A stretch of DNA of 13,706 nt from Spirochaetaceae bacterium (GTDB lineage Bacteria; Spirochaetota; Spirochaetia; Treponematales; Treponemataceae), in NCBI GenBank assembly GCA_017646305.1, contig JAGCMR010000010.1:1-13706 (forward strand), written 5' to 3'. Position 1 is the first letter of the stretch. Every line of letters starts with the position of its first letter. This document shows, piece by piece, positions 1 to 7,642 of this stretch. The position numbers and the translations under genes were made by a program. The notes beneath the pieces are model-generated. The model was not told the origin of the DNA. It was given only the letters and a program-made list of their open reading frames with translations, and searched no databases.

Positions 1-60
1 CTTAGTGCAAGATTTCACGATGTACATCCGTGAATAAACAATAATCGGAAGTCTTACTGA

Positions 61-1236
61 ATGAAAGAAGTTATAGAAGCACATCTTAAAGAGTACGGGA
101 AAAAACCTGATTTATTAGTTTCCGCACCTGGTCGTTTTCACCTTATCGGGGAGCATTCCTGGTTCTGCAAAGACAAAACCCTTTCCATGGCTGTGAATTT
201 CCCAATCTATGTAGCCATTTCTGTGAGGGATGATGTAACGGTCCGTTTTAACTTTGTGCAGATGGACGAACGAAAGCGATGTAATCTCACAAACTTAAAG
301 TTCCGCAAAGAGGATCGTTGGGCTAATAGTATCAAGGCCATGATATACGGCTTTACCTCGGGAGGCTTTTCTGTCAATGGTATGGATATTACCATTTGGT
401 CAGAAATTCTTCCTTCAGCAGGCTTTGGTATTACCACTGCCATGAAGGTGGGAACTGCCTTTGGTATTAAGCATCTGTGTGGTTCCACCTGTTCTGAAGT
501 CCAAATGCTACAGGCCATTGAGCGAGGAAATAAACTCTTTTTAGGGGCAGGAAATTATATAGCCGATATTTTTGCCGCAATCTATTCCAAGCCAGGTTCC
601 TGTATCCTTACTGACCATGCCTCGAATAGCTATGACATTTTACCGTTTCAGTTTGAAGATGTTTCAATTCTTCTAACAGATGCTCGTGTTCCTCGTATTT
701 CAGTCTGGAATGAGGCTTCTGTTATGGAGCCTGAAAATGTATTGTTATTGGGAGAGTTAAAGGAACGGAAGAGCCGTGTCTATGGTGGCTGGCAATACGA
801 AGAATCTACTACAGAAATTAATGAAGTACTTTCTGTGGTGGATGAGAATATGGGGCGCCGTCTCAAATGCATTATGTTGGAACATAAATATATTCTCAAA
901 GCAGTAGATGCCTTAAAAAACAATGATTTTGCCCTGTTCTGTACCACTGTCAGTCGTTCCCAAGACATAATGCGAGATTTGTATCTTATTTCCTGTCCTG
1001 AAATCGATTGGTTGGTAAAGCGGGTTCAAAATTTTGATACCACTATGGTACGAAATCCCAATGGTTGTTCAAGAATTACTGGAAAGGGATTTGGTCGTTG
1101 TACCTATACTATCCTGCAAAAGAAGGATGCTGAGCTTTACAAGCAAAAATTATTTGAATATGAACGAATTTTTGGTTTCCATCCATCCTGCTATGATGTT
1201 GAACCTGCTGGAGGAGTTCATTTATGCGACTTTTGA
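61..1236 (+). CDS. Galactokinase-family GHMP kinase, divergent
   Basis: Predicted cytoplasmic ATP-dependent small-molecule kinase of the GHMP superfamily, 391 residues, close to the usual galactokinase length. Seen: the N-terminal motif APGRFHLIGEH at residues 22-32; a motif-2 loop at about 118-127 (PSAGFGITTA) in place of the usual GLSSSAS; a candidate catalytic-base Asp169 (in NYIADIF, where galactokinases have GIMDQ); the galactokinase-like SCPEID at 311-316; and motif 3 RITGKGFGRC at 338-347. Odd: galactokinases follow EH with TDY, whose Asp contacts the sugar, but here the residues are SWF (33-35), so galactose may not be the substrate. The ATG follows GGAAG at 47-51. The end overlaps surE by 13 bp, which indicates cotranscription and coupling. 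Family assignment is firm; substrate and activity are not. Confidence 0.82.
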   Translation: MKEVIEAHLKEYGKKPDLLVSAPGRFHLIGEHSWFCKDKTLSMAVNFPIYVAISVRDDVTVRFNFVQMDERKRCNLTNLKFRKEDRWANSIKAMIYGFTSGGFSVNGMDITIWSEILPSAGFGITTAMKVGTAFGIKHLCGSTCSEVQMLQAIERGNKLFLGAGNYIADIFAAIYSKPGSCILTDHASNSYDILPFQFEDVSILLTDARVPRISVWNEASVMEPENVLLLGELKERKSRVYGGWQYEESTTEINEVLSVVDENMGRRLKCIMLEHKYILKAVDALKNNDFALFCTTVSRSQDIMRDLYLISCPEIDWLVKRVQNFDTTMVRNPNGCSRITGKGFGRCTYTILQKKDAELYKQKLFEYERIFGFHPSCYDVEPAGGVHLCDF

Positions 1237-1967
1237 TCACCAATGATGATGGTATTGATGCTCCTGGACTTGTGGAGCTAGCTCGCAGTTTGGCTACAGC
1301 CCATGAAGTGTGGGTGGTGGCACCAGACAAAAATCGTTCTGCTATTTCCAATGCCATCTCAATGGCTGATCCCCTCAAAATCACAAAAAAAAAGGATCGT
1401 TGGTATGCTTGTTCTGGTGTGCCAGTAGATTGTGTTGTTAGTGGATTGAGAACTATTTTACCAGGTCCTCCAGATGCTATTCTTTCTGGTATTAACAAGG
1501 GAGCAAATCTTGGTACTGATGTAATTTATTCAGGAACCTGTGGTGCCGCTCGTCAAGCCATCATTTCTGGATATCCTGGGATTGCCTTAAGCATAGAAAA
1601 TTTTCAGACTCGTACGAAGTGGAATTTTAAGCCCTTGGCAGATTTTGTACGAAAAAATCTTCACGAGCTTATTGCTTTGTGTTCTCCTGATGTATTTGTT
1701 AACATAAATGCACCTTCAGCAGATGCTTATGCTGGTTGGAGACTTACCCGTCTTTCTACACGAAGGTATAATAATTCAATTGATACCTTTACTGCTCCCG
1801 ATGGTTCTTTTTATACCTTCTTTCAAGGCGGAAAGGTATCTACAGAAGGGGGCTCCGATAGTGACTTTGCTGCTGTAAACCAAGGATTAATTTCTATCGG
1901 CCGTATTCATGCTCAGCCAACAGATGCCGATGATATGAAAGAGAAGGGTTTAAAATTAAGTCTGTAA
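1224..1967 (+). CDS. surE: 5'/3'-nucleotidase SurE
   Basis: Metal-dependent nucleoside monophosphate phosphatase of the SurE family, cytoplasmic, acting in nucleotide salvage and stationary-phase survival in other bacteria. At 247 residues it is full length. Seen: N-terminal MRLLITNDDG with the metal-binding pair Asp8-Asp9; NRSAISN with Ser39; and SGINKGANLGTD (88-99) containing Asn95. These fall at the same numbers as the metal ligands D8, D9, S39 and N95 known from Thermotoga SurE. The conserved YSGTCGAA follows at 102-109. The start is fixed by GGAGGAG at 1210-1216, seven bases before the ATG, inside the end of the kinase gene. A 20-bp gap separates it from the TPR gene, so it belongs to the same operon. 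No key residue is missing. Confidence 0.96.
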   Translation: MRLLITNDDGIDAPGLVELARSLATAHEVWVVAPDKNRSAISNAISMADPLKITKKKDRWYACSGVPVDCVVSGLRTILPGPPDAILSGINKGANLGTDVIYSGTCGAARQAIISGYPGIALSIENFQTRTKWNFKPLADFVRKNLHELIALCSPDVFVNINAPSADAYAGWRLTRLSTRRYNNSIDTFTAPDGSFYTFFQGGKVSTEGGSDSDFAAVNQGLISIGRIHAQPTDADDMKEKGLKLSL

Positions 1968-1987
1968 GGCTTTTGTAAGGAAGGATA

Positions 1988-2695
1988 ATGGAGCAACGGT
2001 TAATTTCACAAGGTATTCTCTTATACAAGACAGGGAAATATACAGAAGCCTTGCATTTTTTTCAGTCCTTGTCTTCTGAACAAGTAAATGATTTGGACGT
2101 GATTTATTTTATCGGTCTGTGCTACACAAAGTTAAAGCGTTACGAGGATGCCTTGTTGTATCTTGAACAAATTGTAACAGCTATTCCTGAAGATGATGTA
2201 CAGCAGGACCGAATTCTGCAATGCCGTCTTGTACTGGCAGTAATTTATGCCACTACGGGACGTTCCCGCCTTGCTGAATTTGAATTGAGAAGCTTAAAGG
2301 AGACTGGATACAATCCTTGTGCAGTATATGCTGCCATGGCCTATATTTCTTGGTTACAACAGGACTATACAAAGTCCATTGAGCAATATGAAAAGGTTTT
2401 GGAGATGGAACCAGAAAATATTACCGCCCTCAATGGTCTTGGATACGTTTTGGCCTGTCTTAATAAGGATTTAACTAGAGCCCTTATGCTTTCCAAGCGT
2501 GCCTTGGATATTTCTCCAAATTCACCAGCATGTTTAGATACCCTCGGGTGGGTATATTATAAGCTTGGCTTGTTAGATGAGGCAGAAAATTTCCTAAGAA
2601 AGGCCCTTGATAAGGATGGTTCCAATGAGGAAATCCTTGAACACTTAAAAATGATTCAAGCAAGCCGAGAAAATTCGGCATCGGGAGGAAAATAA
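1988..2695 (+). CDS. TPR-repeat protein, cytoplasmic
   Basis: A 235-residue protein made almost entirely of tetratricopeptide repeats, a protein-protein interaction scaffold. About five or six helical-hairpin repeats are visible, roughly at residues 4-34, 37-70, 77-110 (degenerate), 112-145, 146-179 and 180-213. The clearest ends LGWVYYKLGLLDEAENFLRKAL. There is no signal peptide or membrane segment, so it should be cytoplasmic, unlike the secreted TPR protein encoded next. The ATG follows AAGGAAGGA at 1977-1985, a rather close spacing. Its TAA directly abuts the ATG of the following gene, so the two are surely cotranscribed and perhaps translationally coupled. The partner and exact role cannot be read from the sequence. 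Confidence 0.88.
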   Translation: MEQRLISQGILLYKTGKYTEALHFFQSLSSEQVNDLDVIYFIGLCYTKLKRYEDALLYLEQIVTAIPEDDVQQDRILQCRLVLAVIYATTGRSRLAEFELRSLKETGYNPCAVYAAMAYISWLQQDYTKSIEQYEKVLEMEPENITALNGLGYVLACLNKDLTRALMLSKRALDISPNSPACLDTLGWVYYKLGLLDEAENFLRKALDKDGSNEEILEHLKMIQASRENSASGGK

Positions 2696-4744
2696 ATGAA
2701 AAAACTGCATCTTGCATTGGCAGTATTCCTAAGCATAAGTATTTGTACACTTTTTTCCTCTGATTTTAAGTCTGTAACAGTGGAAACAGCTGACTCACTC
2801 TTTGCAGAAGAGGAGTTTCGCCGTGGAGTTCATTCTTATTATCGAGGAGCCTACAACGATGCCATTCTCTTGTTTGAAAAAGCATTGTCATACTTGCCCA
2901 CAGAGAATCTGATTCTCGACTGGTTGGGGCGAGCCTACTATCGTGCGGGAATGGAAGATGTGGCCTTGCAGCATTGGCAAATTGCTTCAGATGCTGGCTA
3001 CGGCGGAATGTTGTTGGCAAACCGAATTGAAATTATCCGTGAACGACGAATTTCTGGAAAAACATCTCTTGTTTCCAGTCAATTTGCAGAAGCAGGAAAT
3101 TATCCTGGTCTTGTAAACGGTAATCTGATTTTCAGTCAACCTTCTGCAATTCTTGCTAACGACAATGGTACAAACTGGGTTTTGGCCTATGGTTCCAATG
3201 AGCTGCTACTAATGGATATTAATGGTTTTATCATTAATCGAGTGCGAGGTCCCCTCCAAGGCTTTGACCGTCCCATGGATATTATTAAGAAAAGTGATGG
3301 AACCCTGCTTGTTTCTGAATATGCTGGTGACAGAATTGCTGTCCTTGATAGTAATGGTAATTACAAGGGAACTATTGGTTCAAAGGGTGTGGGTCTCGGT
3401 CAGTTTGTAGGACCTCAGTACCTGGCCTTAGATTCCTCTGAAAATCTGTATGTAACTGATTTTGGTAATGCCCGTGTTTCAGTTTTTGACAAGGATGGAA
3501 ATCCATTGTTTAATTTTGGAAAGAAAAATGGCAGCTTTCCTGGCTTTTCTGCCCCTACAGGTATCTGTATCTTTGATGATATGGTGTACGTAGCCGATGC
3601 GGTGAAGGGTACAATCTATTCCTTTGATCGTTCTGGAAACTATGGGGGAATGTTAGTACCAGAAAAAACCTTTAGCCGTCCAGAATCCTTGCGTCTCAGT
3701 GATGATTATATTCTGGTAAGTGATGGAAATAGAATCTGTTCTGTGGATTTGTCCACAGGTGCCGTTTTTGAAAATGGTCGAACAGGAAGCGCTCCTTCTC
3801 GCATTCTTTGTGCTCAGCCTGATATTAACGGTAATATTTTAGCCTCAGACTTTGTTTCCAACGAGGTGTACGTACTGTCTAAAATGACTGAGCTTGTAGG
3901 TGGTCTTTTTGTTCAGATTGAACGGGTTAATGCAGACAAGTTCCCCAATGTTACCTTGGAAATTAAGGTAGAGAACCGACAGCGTCAGCCTGTGGTGGGA
4001 TTGAAGGCAGAGAACTTTTATCTGACTGAAAATGGAATCCCTGTAACAGCCCAAAAACTTGAGGGAGCAGCCTATTCCAATGAGGTTTGTGATATTGTAG
4101 TGGTGCTTGACCGTTCAGTACAAACAAGCCAGTATAATGAAGCACTGGAAGCAGCATTAAAAGAAATTGCTCTTAGTATGGAGGGGAAGGGAACCTTATC
4201 TGTAGTTTCTTCTGGAGCTGTTCCCACCACAGAATATGCTGGTGCTCCCAATAACTTAGGAGATTTTACCGTTGAAGCACTGAAAACTCCTGTCTCTGAT
4301 GATTGTACCACAGATTTGGCCTTGCGGTTAGCAGCTAATACCTTGGTGAATGGTGAGAAAAAGCGTGCCATTATCTATTTGACTGGTGCATCTAACTTAA
4401 CTCATTCATCTTTTTCTACCTACGGATTATCCGATATGGTATCTTATTTTAATAACAACGATATTTGCTTCTATACTGTTAATTTAACTCAAAATGCATT
4501 GCCAGAGGAGATTATCTACATTACAGAGGCTACTGATGGAAATACACTGTTTGTATATCGGCCAGAAGGCTTAACTGGTATTGTAAAGGAAGTCATTGCC
4601 ACACCAAACGGTTCCTATCGGCTGTCTTATACCTCTTCTTTGAACACTAACTTTGGAAAGGATTATCTTCCCTTGGAGGTAGAAGCCTATCTTTTGAATC
4701 GTTCTGGACGTGATGAGATTGGATATTTTGCTCCATTGGAATAA
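2696..4744 (+). CDS. Secreted TPR / NHL beta-propeller / VWA-like protein
   Basis: A 682-residue exported protein with no assignable enzyme activity. Domain order seen: a signal peptide at about residues 1-22 (MKK then a hydrophobic core), a short TPR region at about 40-105, NHL/six-bladed propeller repeats at about 145-395 (for example RPMDIIKKSDGTLLVSEYAGDR, and LYVTDFGNARVSVFDKDG), a small beta linker at about 405-455, and a VWA-like Rossmann fold at about 465-635. The VWA metal site is degenerate: the first motif reads DRSVQ (472-476) rather than DxSxS, and the usual TDG after the central strand reads TGA (563-565). The Cys at residue 17 is not in a good lipobox, so a lipoprotein is unlikely. 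GGGAGG at 2683-2688 supports the ATG, which abuts the TPR gene. Probably a periplasmic or surface scaffold; function unknown. Confidence 0.87.
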   Translation: MKKLHLALAVFLSISICTLFSSDFKSVTVETADSLFAEEEFRRGVHSYYRGAYNDAILLFEKALSYLPTENLILDWLGRAYYRAGMEDVALQHWQIASDAGYGGMLLANRIEIIRERRISGKTSLVSSQFAEAGNYPGLVNGNLIFSQPSAILANDNGTNWVLAYGSNELLLMDINGFIINRVRGPLQGFDRPMDIIKKSDGTLLVSEYAGDRIAVLDSNGNYKGTIGSKGVGLGQFVGPQYLALDSSENLYVTDFGNARVSVFDKDGNPLFNFGKKNGSFPGFSAPTGICIFDDMVYVADAVKGTIYSFDRSGNYGGMLVPEKTFSRPESLRLSDDYILVSDGNRICSVDLSTGAVFENGRTGSAPSRILCAQPDINGNILASDFVSNEVYVLSKMTELVGGLFVQIERVNADKFPNVTLEIKVENRQRQPVVGLKAENFYLTENGIPVTAQKLEGAAYSNEVCDIVVVLDRSVQTSQYNEALEAALKEIALSMEGKGTLSVVSSGAVPTTEYAGAPNNLGDFTVEALKTPVSDDCTTDLALRLAANTLVNGEKKRAIIYLTGASNLTHSSFSTYGLSDMVSYFNNNDICFYTVNLTQNALPEEIIYITEATDGNTLFVYRPEGLTGIVKEVIATPNGSYRLSYTSSLNTNFGKDYLPLEVEAYLLNRSGRDEIGYFAPLE

Positions 4745-4769
4745 ATCGAAGGATAGTTAATTTTTTAAT

Positions 4770-4815
4770 ACCCCTAAAGCTAGACTAAACGTTTAACTTT
4801 AGGGGTTTATTTTTT
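4770..4815 (+). terminator. Rho-independent terminator at a convergent junction
   Basis: A perfect 10-bp stem (ACCCCTAAAG at 4770-4779 with CTTTAGGGGT at 4797-4806) is followed on the + strand by a T-rich tract through 4816. It lies 25 bp after the stop of the VWA protein. The 17-base loop contains the 10-bp palindrome TAAACGTTTA (4786-4795). The hairpin also sits directly past the stop of the - strand ATPase gene, but on that strand the downstream tract is A-rich, so termination from that side should be weaker. Confidence 0.9.
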
Positions 4816-5585
4816 TATGAATGTTGTCGGCTAAAGTGATGGAAGGTTTTTCCATCCTTATGGAAAACGTGGGTCTGAATATTAAATACCTTATCTAAAA
4901 GACCTGTTTCAATAACTTCATCAGGACTACCTTCTGCATAAAGCTTCCCTCGTTCCAGTAGCACAATGTTGTGAGAGTTTTCCAAAGCTAGGTTCAAATC
5001 ATGAAGTACCATAATAATGGTTTTTCCCTGACTGTTGAGAAATCTCACTAAATCCATCAATTCTAACCGAATGTTAATGTCAAGGTAGGTGGTAGGCTCA
5101 TCCAAAAACACAATGTCCGTGTCCTGAGCCAAAGCCATGGCAATGAAGGCTCGTTGCCGTTGTCCACCAGAAAGACGAGTAAGAAGACTGTTTTTCAAAT
5201 CATGGAGCTGTACCTGACTTAAAGCCTTTTCTATAGCCTCATGGTCTGTTTGTGTCATACTCTGTCCATATTTGTGGTAGGGATAACGACCATAGGAGAC
5301 TAAGGTTGCTACAGTGATTTCTGGTGGAAAATTATTTTGATGGAGGAGGGAAATCCGCTTTGCAACATTCTTTGATTTCATAGAATGTAAATCTTGTCCG
5401 TCTAATAACACCTGACCTTGCTGGGGACTAAGCAAGCGAGCTGCAAGCTTGAGTAGGGTGCTTTTTCCGCTACCGTTAGAACCAAGGATGGTGGTAATTT
5501 TACCCTCTGGAAAGATTAAATTAAAATCCTGGAAAAGGGGATGACGAGAAGGATAGGCAAAAGTAACTTGCTGTAGCTCAATCAT
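4815..5585 (-). CDS. FecE/BtuD-type ABC importer ATP-binding protein
   Basis: Cytoplasmic ATPase subunit of a binding-protein-dependent importer of the iron-chelate/heme/cobalamin class, 256 residues. All nucleotide-site motifs are intact: Walker A GSNGSGKST (35-43), Q-loop Gln83, signature LSGGQRQR (138-145), Walker B IVFLDE (158-163) and switch His195 in VLHDLN. The segment YGRYPYH at 98-104 resembles the region after the Q-loop in FecE/FhuC-type proteins. The ATG is preceded by AGAGGAG with five bases of spacing and overlaps the permease stop by 8 bp, so the two subunits are coupled. It is the last gene of a four-gene operon. The substrate cannot be told from this subunit. Confidence 0.95.
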   Translation of the reverse strand: MIELQQVTFAYPSRHPLFQDFNLIFPEGKITTILGSNGSGKSTLLKLAARLLSPQQGQVLLDGQDLHSMKSKNVAKRISLLHQNNFPPEITVATLVSYGRYPYHKYGQSMTQTDHEAIEKALSQVQLHDLKNSLLTRLSGGQRQRAFIAMALAQDTDIVFLDEPTTYLDINIRLELMDLVRFLNSQGKTIIMVLHDLNLALENSHNIVLLERGKLYAEGSPDEVIETGLLDKVFNIQTHVFHKDGKTFHHFSRQHS

Positions 5586-6606
5586 TTTGGCTCCTCTTGC
5601 TACGTATTACAAGATAAATAAAGAATGGTCCACCTGCTAAGGAAAGAAGAATTCCTACAGCAACTTCATAGGGAGCAAAAACAATTCGGGAAACAAGGTC
5701 ACAAAGGGTTACAAAGCCGGCTCCTGCAAAGATACTGGCTGGAACCAAAAGCCGATGATCACTACCGATAAAAAAACGAATAGCATGGGGAACAATAAGC
5801 CCTACAAAGCCAATTAATCCAGCAAAGCTTACTGCCGCTCCAGTGAGAATAGCTGCAGTGGCAATTAACAAGAAGCGAGTGGTGGATACAGCCATTCCCA
5901 AAGCCTTTGCCGTATTAGAACCTAAGGCAATAATATTCATGTCTCGCCGTAAAACCACAGAAAGAACGAGTCCAATAATGATATACACTACTGCAAATTG
6001 TAGATTGTCCATGGTTACAGAACCAAGTCCACCTACCAAAAAGGTACTGGCTCCAATGTAGGCATCGGGAAAGAGGATCATGATAACATTCATTCCTGCT
6101 CCAAGGATACTGCTCATGGCAATTCCCGTAAGAACAAGAGAGATCTTGGTGGAACCTCTTCCCATGGCTAAGGCAAATATCATGAGGGCAGTAATGAGAG
6201 CCCCCAGAAAGGCTGCTAGAGGGAGAATTGCTGGTTGACTGGGAAATAGTACAGAGCAGGCAAGCACAAAAAAACCAGCACCATTGTTTATACCGATGAT
6301 ATTTGGACTGGCCAAGGGGTTTTGTAAAACAGCCTGCATAATTGTTCCTGCCACAGCCAAGGCACTTCCTGCCAGAAGGGCACCAAGTACTCGTGGCAAT
6401 CGACTAAAATAGATGATTCTGTAGGCTGGTGCTGTTGTATCTCCTGTCAGCAGTGCTCGAAAAAAATCTATTAAAGACACCTTTGAAGACCCAAAGGATA
6501 GGGCAAGGAGGGTAATACAAAGGGTTAGTGCAATTGCTGCAACTAGGACAAGCCGACTTTTTTTTAAGTTGGCTTGTCCCAAGTCGCTTTTTAATTCTTC
6601 GTTCAT
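5578..6606 (-). CDS. FecCD-family ABC importer permease
   Basis: Integral inner-membrane subunit of the same importer, 342 residues, presumably acting as a homodimer as in BtuC and FhuB/HmuU-type systems. The polytopic pattern starts with a first membrane helix at about residues 18-40 and continues to the C-terminus, with roughly nine or ten hydrophobic segments. Family signatures seen: SRLPRVLGALLAGSALAVAG, then QNPLASPNIIGINNGAG, and later GLIGFVGLIVPHAIRFFIGSDHR, all typical of FecCD permeases. The gene starts one base after the binding-protein stop and has only a weak upstream SD-like TAAG, so translation probably depends on coupling. It overlaps the ATPase gene by 8 bp. Substrate class is iron-siderophore, heme or cobamide by family; which one is not decidable here. 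Confidence 0.95.
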   Translation of the reverse strand: MNEELKSDLGQANLKKSRLVLVAAIALTLCITLLALSFGSSKVSLIDFFRALLTGDTTAPAYRIIYFSRLPRVLGALLAGSALAVAGTIMQAVLQNPLASPNIIGINNGAGFFVLACSVLFPSQPAILPLAAFLGALITALMIFALAMGRGSTKISLVLTGIAMSSILGAGMNVIMILFPDAYIGASTFLVGGLGSVTMDNLQFAVVYIIIGLVLSVVLRRDMNIIALGSNTAKALGMAVSTTRFLLIATAAILTGAAVSFAGLIGFVGLIVPHAIRFFIGSDHRLLVPASIFAGAGFVTLCDLVSRIVFAPYEVAVGILLSLAGGPFFIYLVIRSKRSQND

Positions 6607-6607
6607 C

Positions 6608-7627
6608 TTACTGATTTACAGGGTTATTTTGAAAGTATTCTCCCAGATAGCGATAACTTTCTGCCCAGCGATCATTGGGCTTGAATATGAATTTTTCTGG
6701 AGGAAGGGGATGATATCGCTTGTTCTTCACTGCAGAAAGCACGTTCCAAGCTGGATTTTCCTCAACGCTAGTGGTTAAAGCCCGCAGAGCTTCTTCATCG
6801 CTATATCCCATGGGAATTACAAAGATGTAGTCTGGATCAATTTCCATAACCTTTTCCATGCTGAAATCCTTTAGGAGACTGGGATAATCATCAATGATGT
6901 TCTTGCAGCCCAGCTGAGCCAACATTCCTCCAGTCATGGTGGTAGAGGCCTGAGGTCTAATGCCACCTGAATAAGTAATCATCAGAAGGGCAGTGGGCTG
7001 GCTTTCTAGCTTGTACTGACCAAGAACCTGCTGGATTTGAGTTTCTACGTTCAAGCCTTTTTCTGTGTAGGCCTGCTGATTTCCAGTAAGCTGGCAGCAA
7101 ATCTCCAGCATCTTTAAGTAATCCTCAAAGTGGGTTACGCTGAAATAAGCAGCAGGAATTCCCGCTGCAGCAAGGCTATTCTTGAAGGCTACATGGTTGT
7201 CCGTGCGAACTGTCTCGGAGGACAAGAGCACCAAGTCGGGAGCCTGGGCAAGGATAGCTTCCAAGTTAGGGGACTGATATGTTCCCACGTTCACGACGGT
7301 TTCTGGTAGCCCCAAATCCCTCTTGTCCTGGGTATCCACGGCAGTTCCCACCAAGGTATCACGTCCACCAGCTAAAAGCCAGATTTCCGTAAAGCTTCCC
7401 ATGAGGGAAACAACACGCTTAGGACGAGCCAAGGCTAACTCCTGACCTAAGGCATCAGTAAAGGTAATTACTTCAGAGGTAGCTTCAGAAACAGGGGCTT
7501 CAGCTACATTTATGTCCTGTTTTTTTGCAGTAAAAAAGTAAACGATACCAAGTATTAAACAAATACAAAAACAGACAAAAAACTTCCTTGCGGCAGGTGA
7601 AAGTGGACATTTTTTTTGTGTGCTCAT
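6608..7627 (-). CDS. FecB/BtuF-type substrate-binding protein, membrane-anchored
   Basis: Periplasmic binding protein of the helical-backbone (PF01497-type) class feeding the adjacent permease. I start it at the ATG at 7627 (339 residues, MSTQKK). An in-frame TTG 12 bases upstream is rejected because GGAG at 7634-7637 lies exactly six bases before this ATG. Seen: a basic N-terminus, then a hydrophobic segment at about 15-33 with three Cys but no convincing lipobox, suggesting an uncleaved anchor rather than a lipoprotein. The body starts ITFTDALGQE (54-63) and has RVVSLMGSFTE (71-81). Glu81 and Glu258 match in position the two Glu residues that in BtuF/FhuD-type proteins dock on permease arginines. 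The gene lies 15 bp after the radical SAM gene and one base before the permease. The ligand is uncertain. Confidence 0.9.
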   Translation of the reverse strand: MSTQKKCPLSPAARKFFVCFCICLILGIVYFFTAKKQDINVAEAPVSEATSEVITFTDALGQELALARPKRVVSLMGSFTEIWLLAGGRDTLVGTAVDTQDKRDLGLPETVVNVGTYQSPNLEAILAQAPDLVLLSSETVRTDNHVAFKNSLAAAGIPAAYFSVTHFEDYLKMLEICCQLTGNQQAYTEKGLNVETQIQQVLGQYKLESQPTALLMITYSGGIRPQASTTMTGGMLAQLGCKNIIDDYPSLLKDFSMEKVMEIDPDYIFVIPMGYSDEEALRALTTSVEENPAWNVLSAVKNKRYHPLPPEKFIFKPNDRWAESYRYLGEYFQNNPVNQ

Positions 7628-7633
7628 ACTATT

Positions 7634-7637
7634 CTCC
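7634..7637 (-). promoter_or_regulatory. Ribosome binding site that fixes the binding-protein start
   Basis: GGAG on the - strand, six bases before the ATG at 7627. It overlaps the alternative in-frame TTG codon (7637-7639), which has no SD of its own, so the ATG is preferred. Confidence 0.75.
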
Positions 7638-7642
7638 AATGC

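Noticed and set aside
14..34. Imperfect inverted repeat TTCACG...CGTGAA around ATGTACAT, before the kinase gene.
   Set aside because: It has one bulged base and no T-run, and lies at the window edge where the upstream context is missing; too little to call an operator or terminator.
2..37. Possible C-terminal end of an upstream + strand gene (LVQDFTMYIRE then TAA).
   Set aside because: Only 11 codons are visible, another frame also stays open to a stop at 31-33, and nothing identifies a family.
7637..7639. TTG as the start of the binding protein, giving four more residues.
   Set aside because: The GGAG ribosome site overlaps this TTG and is spaced correctly for the ATG at 7627.
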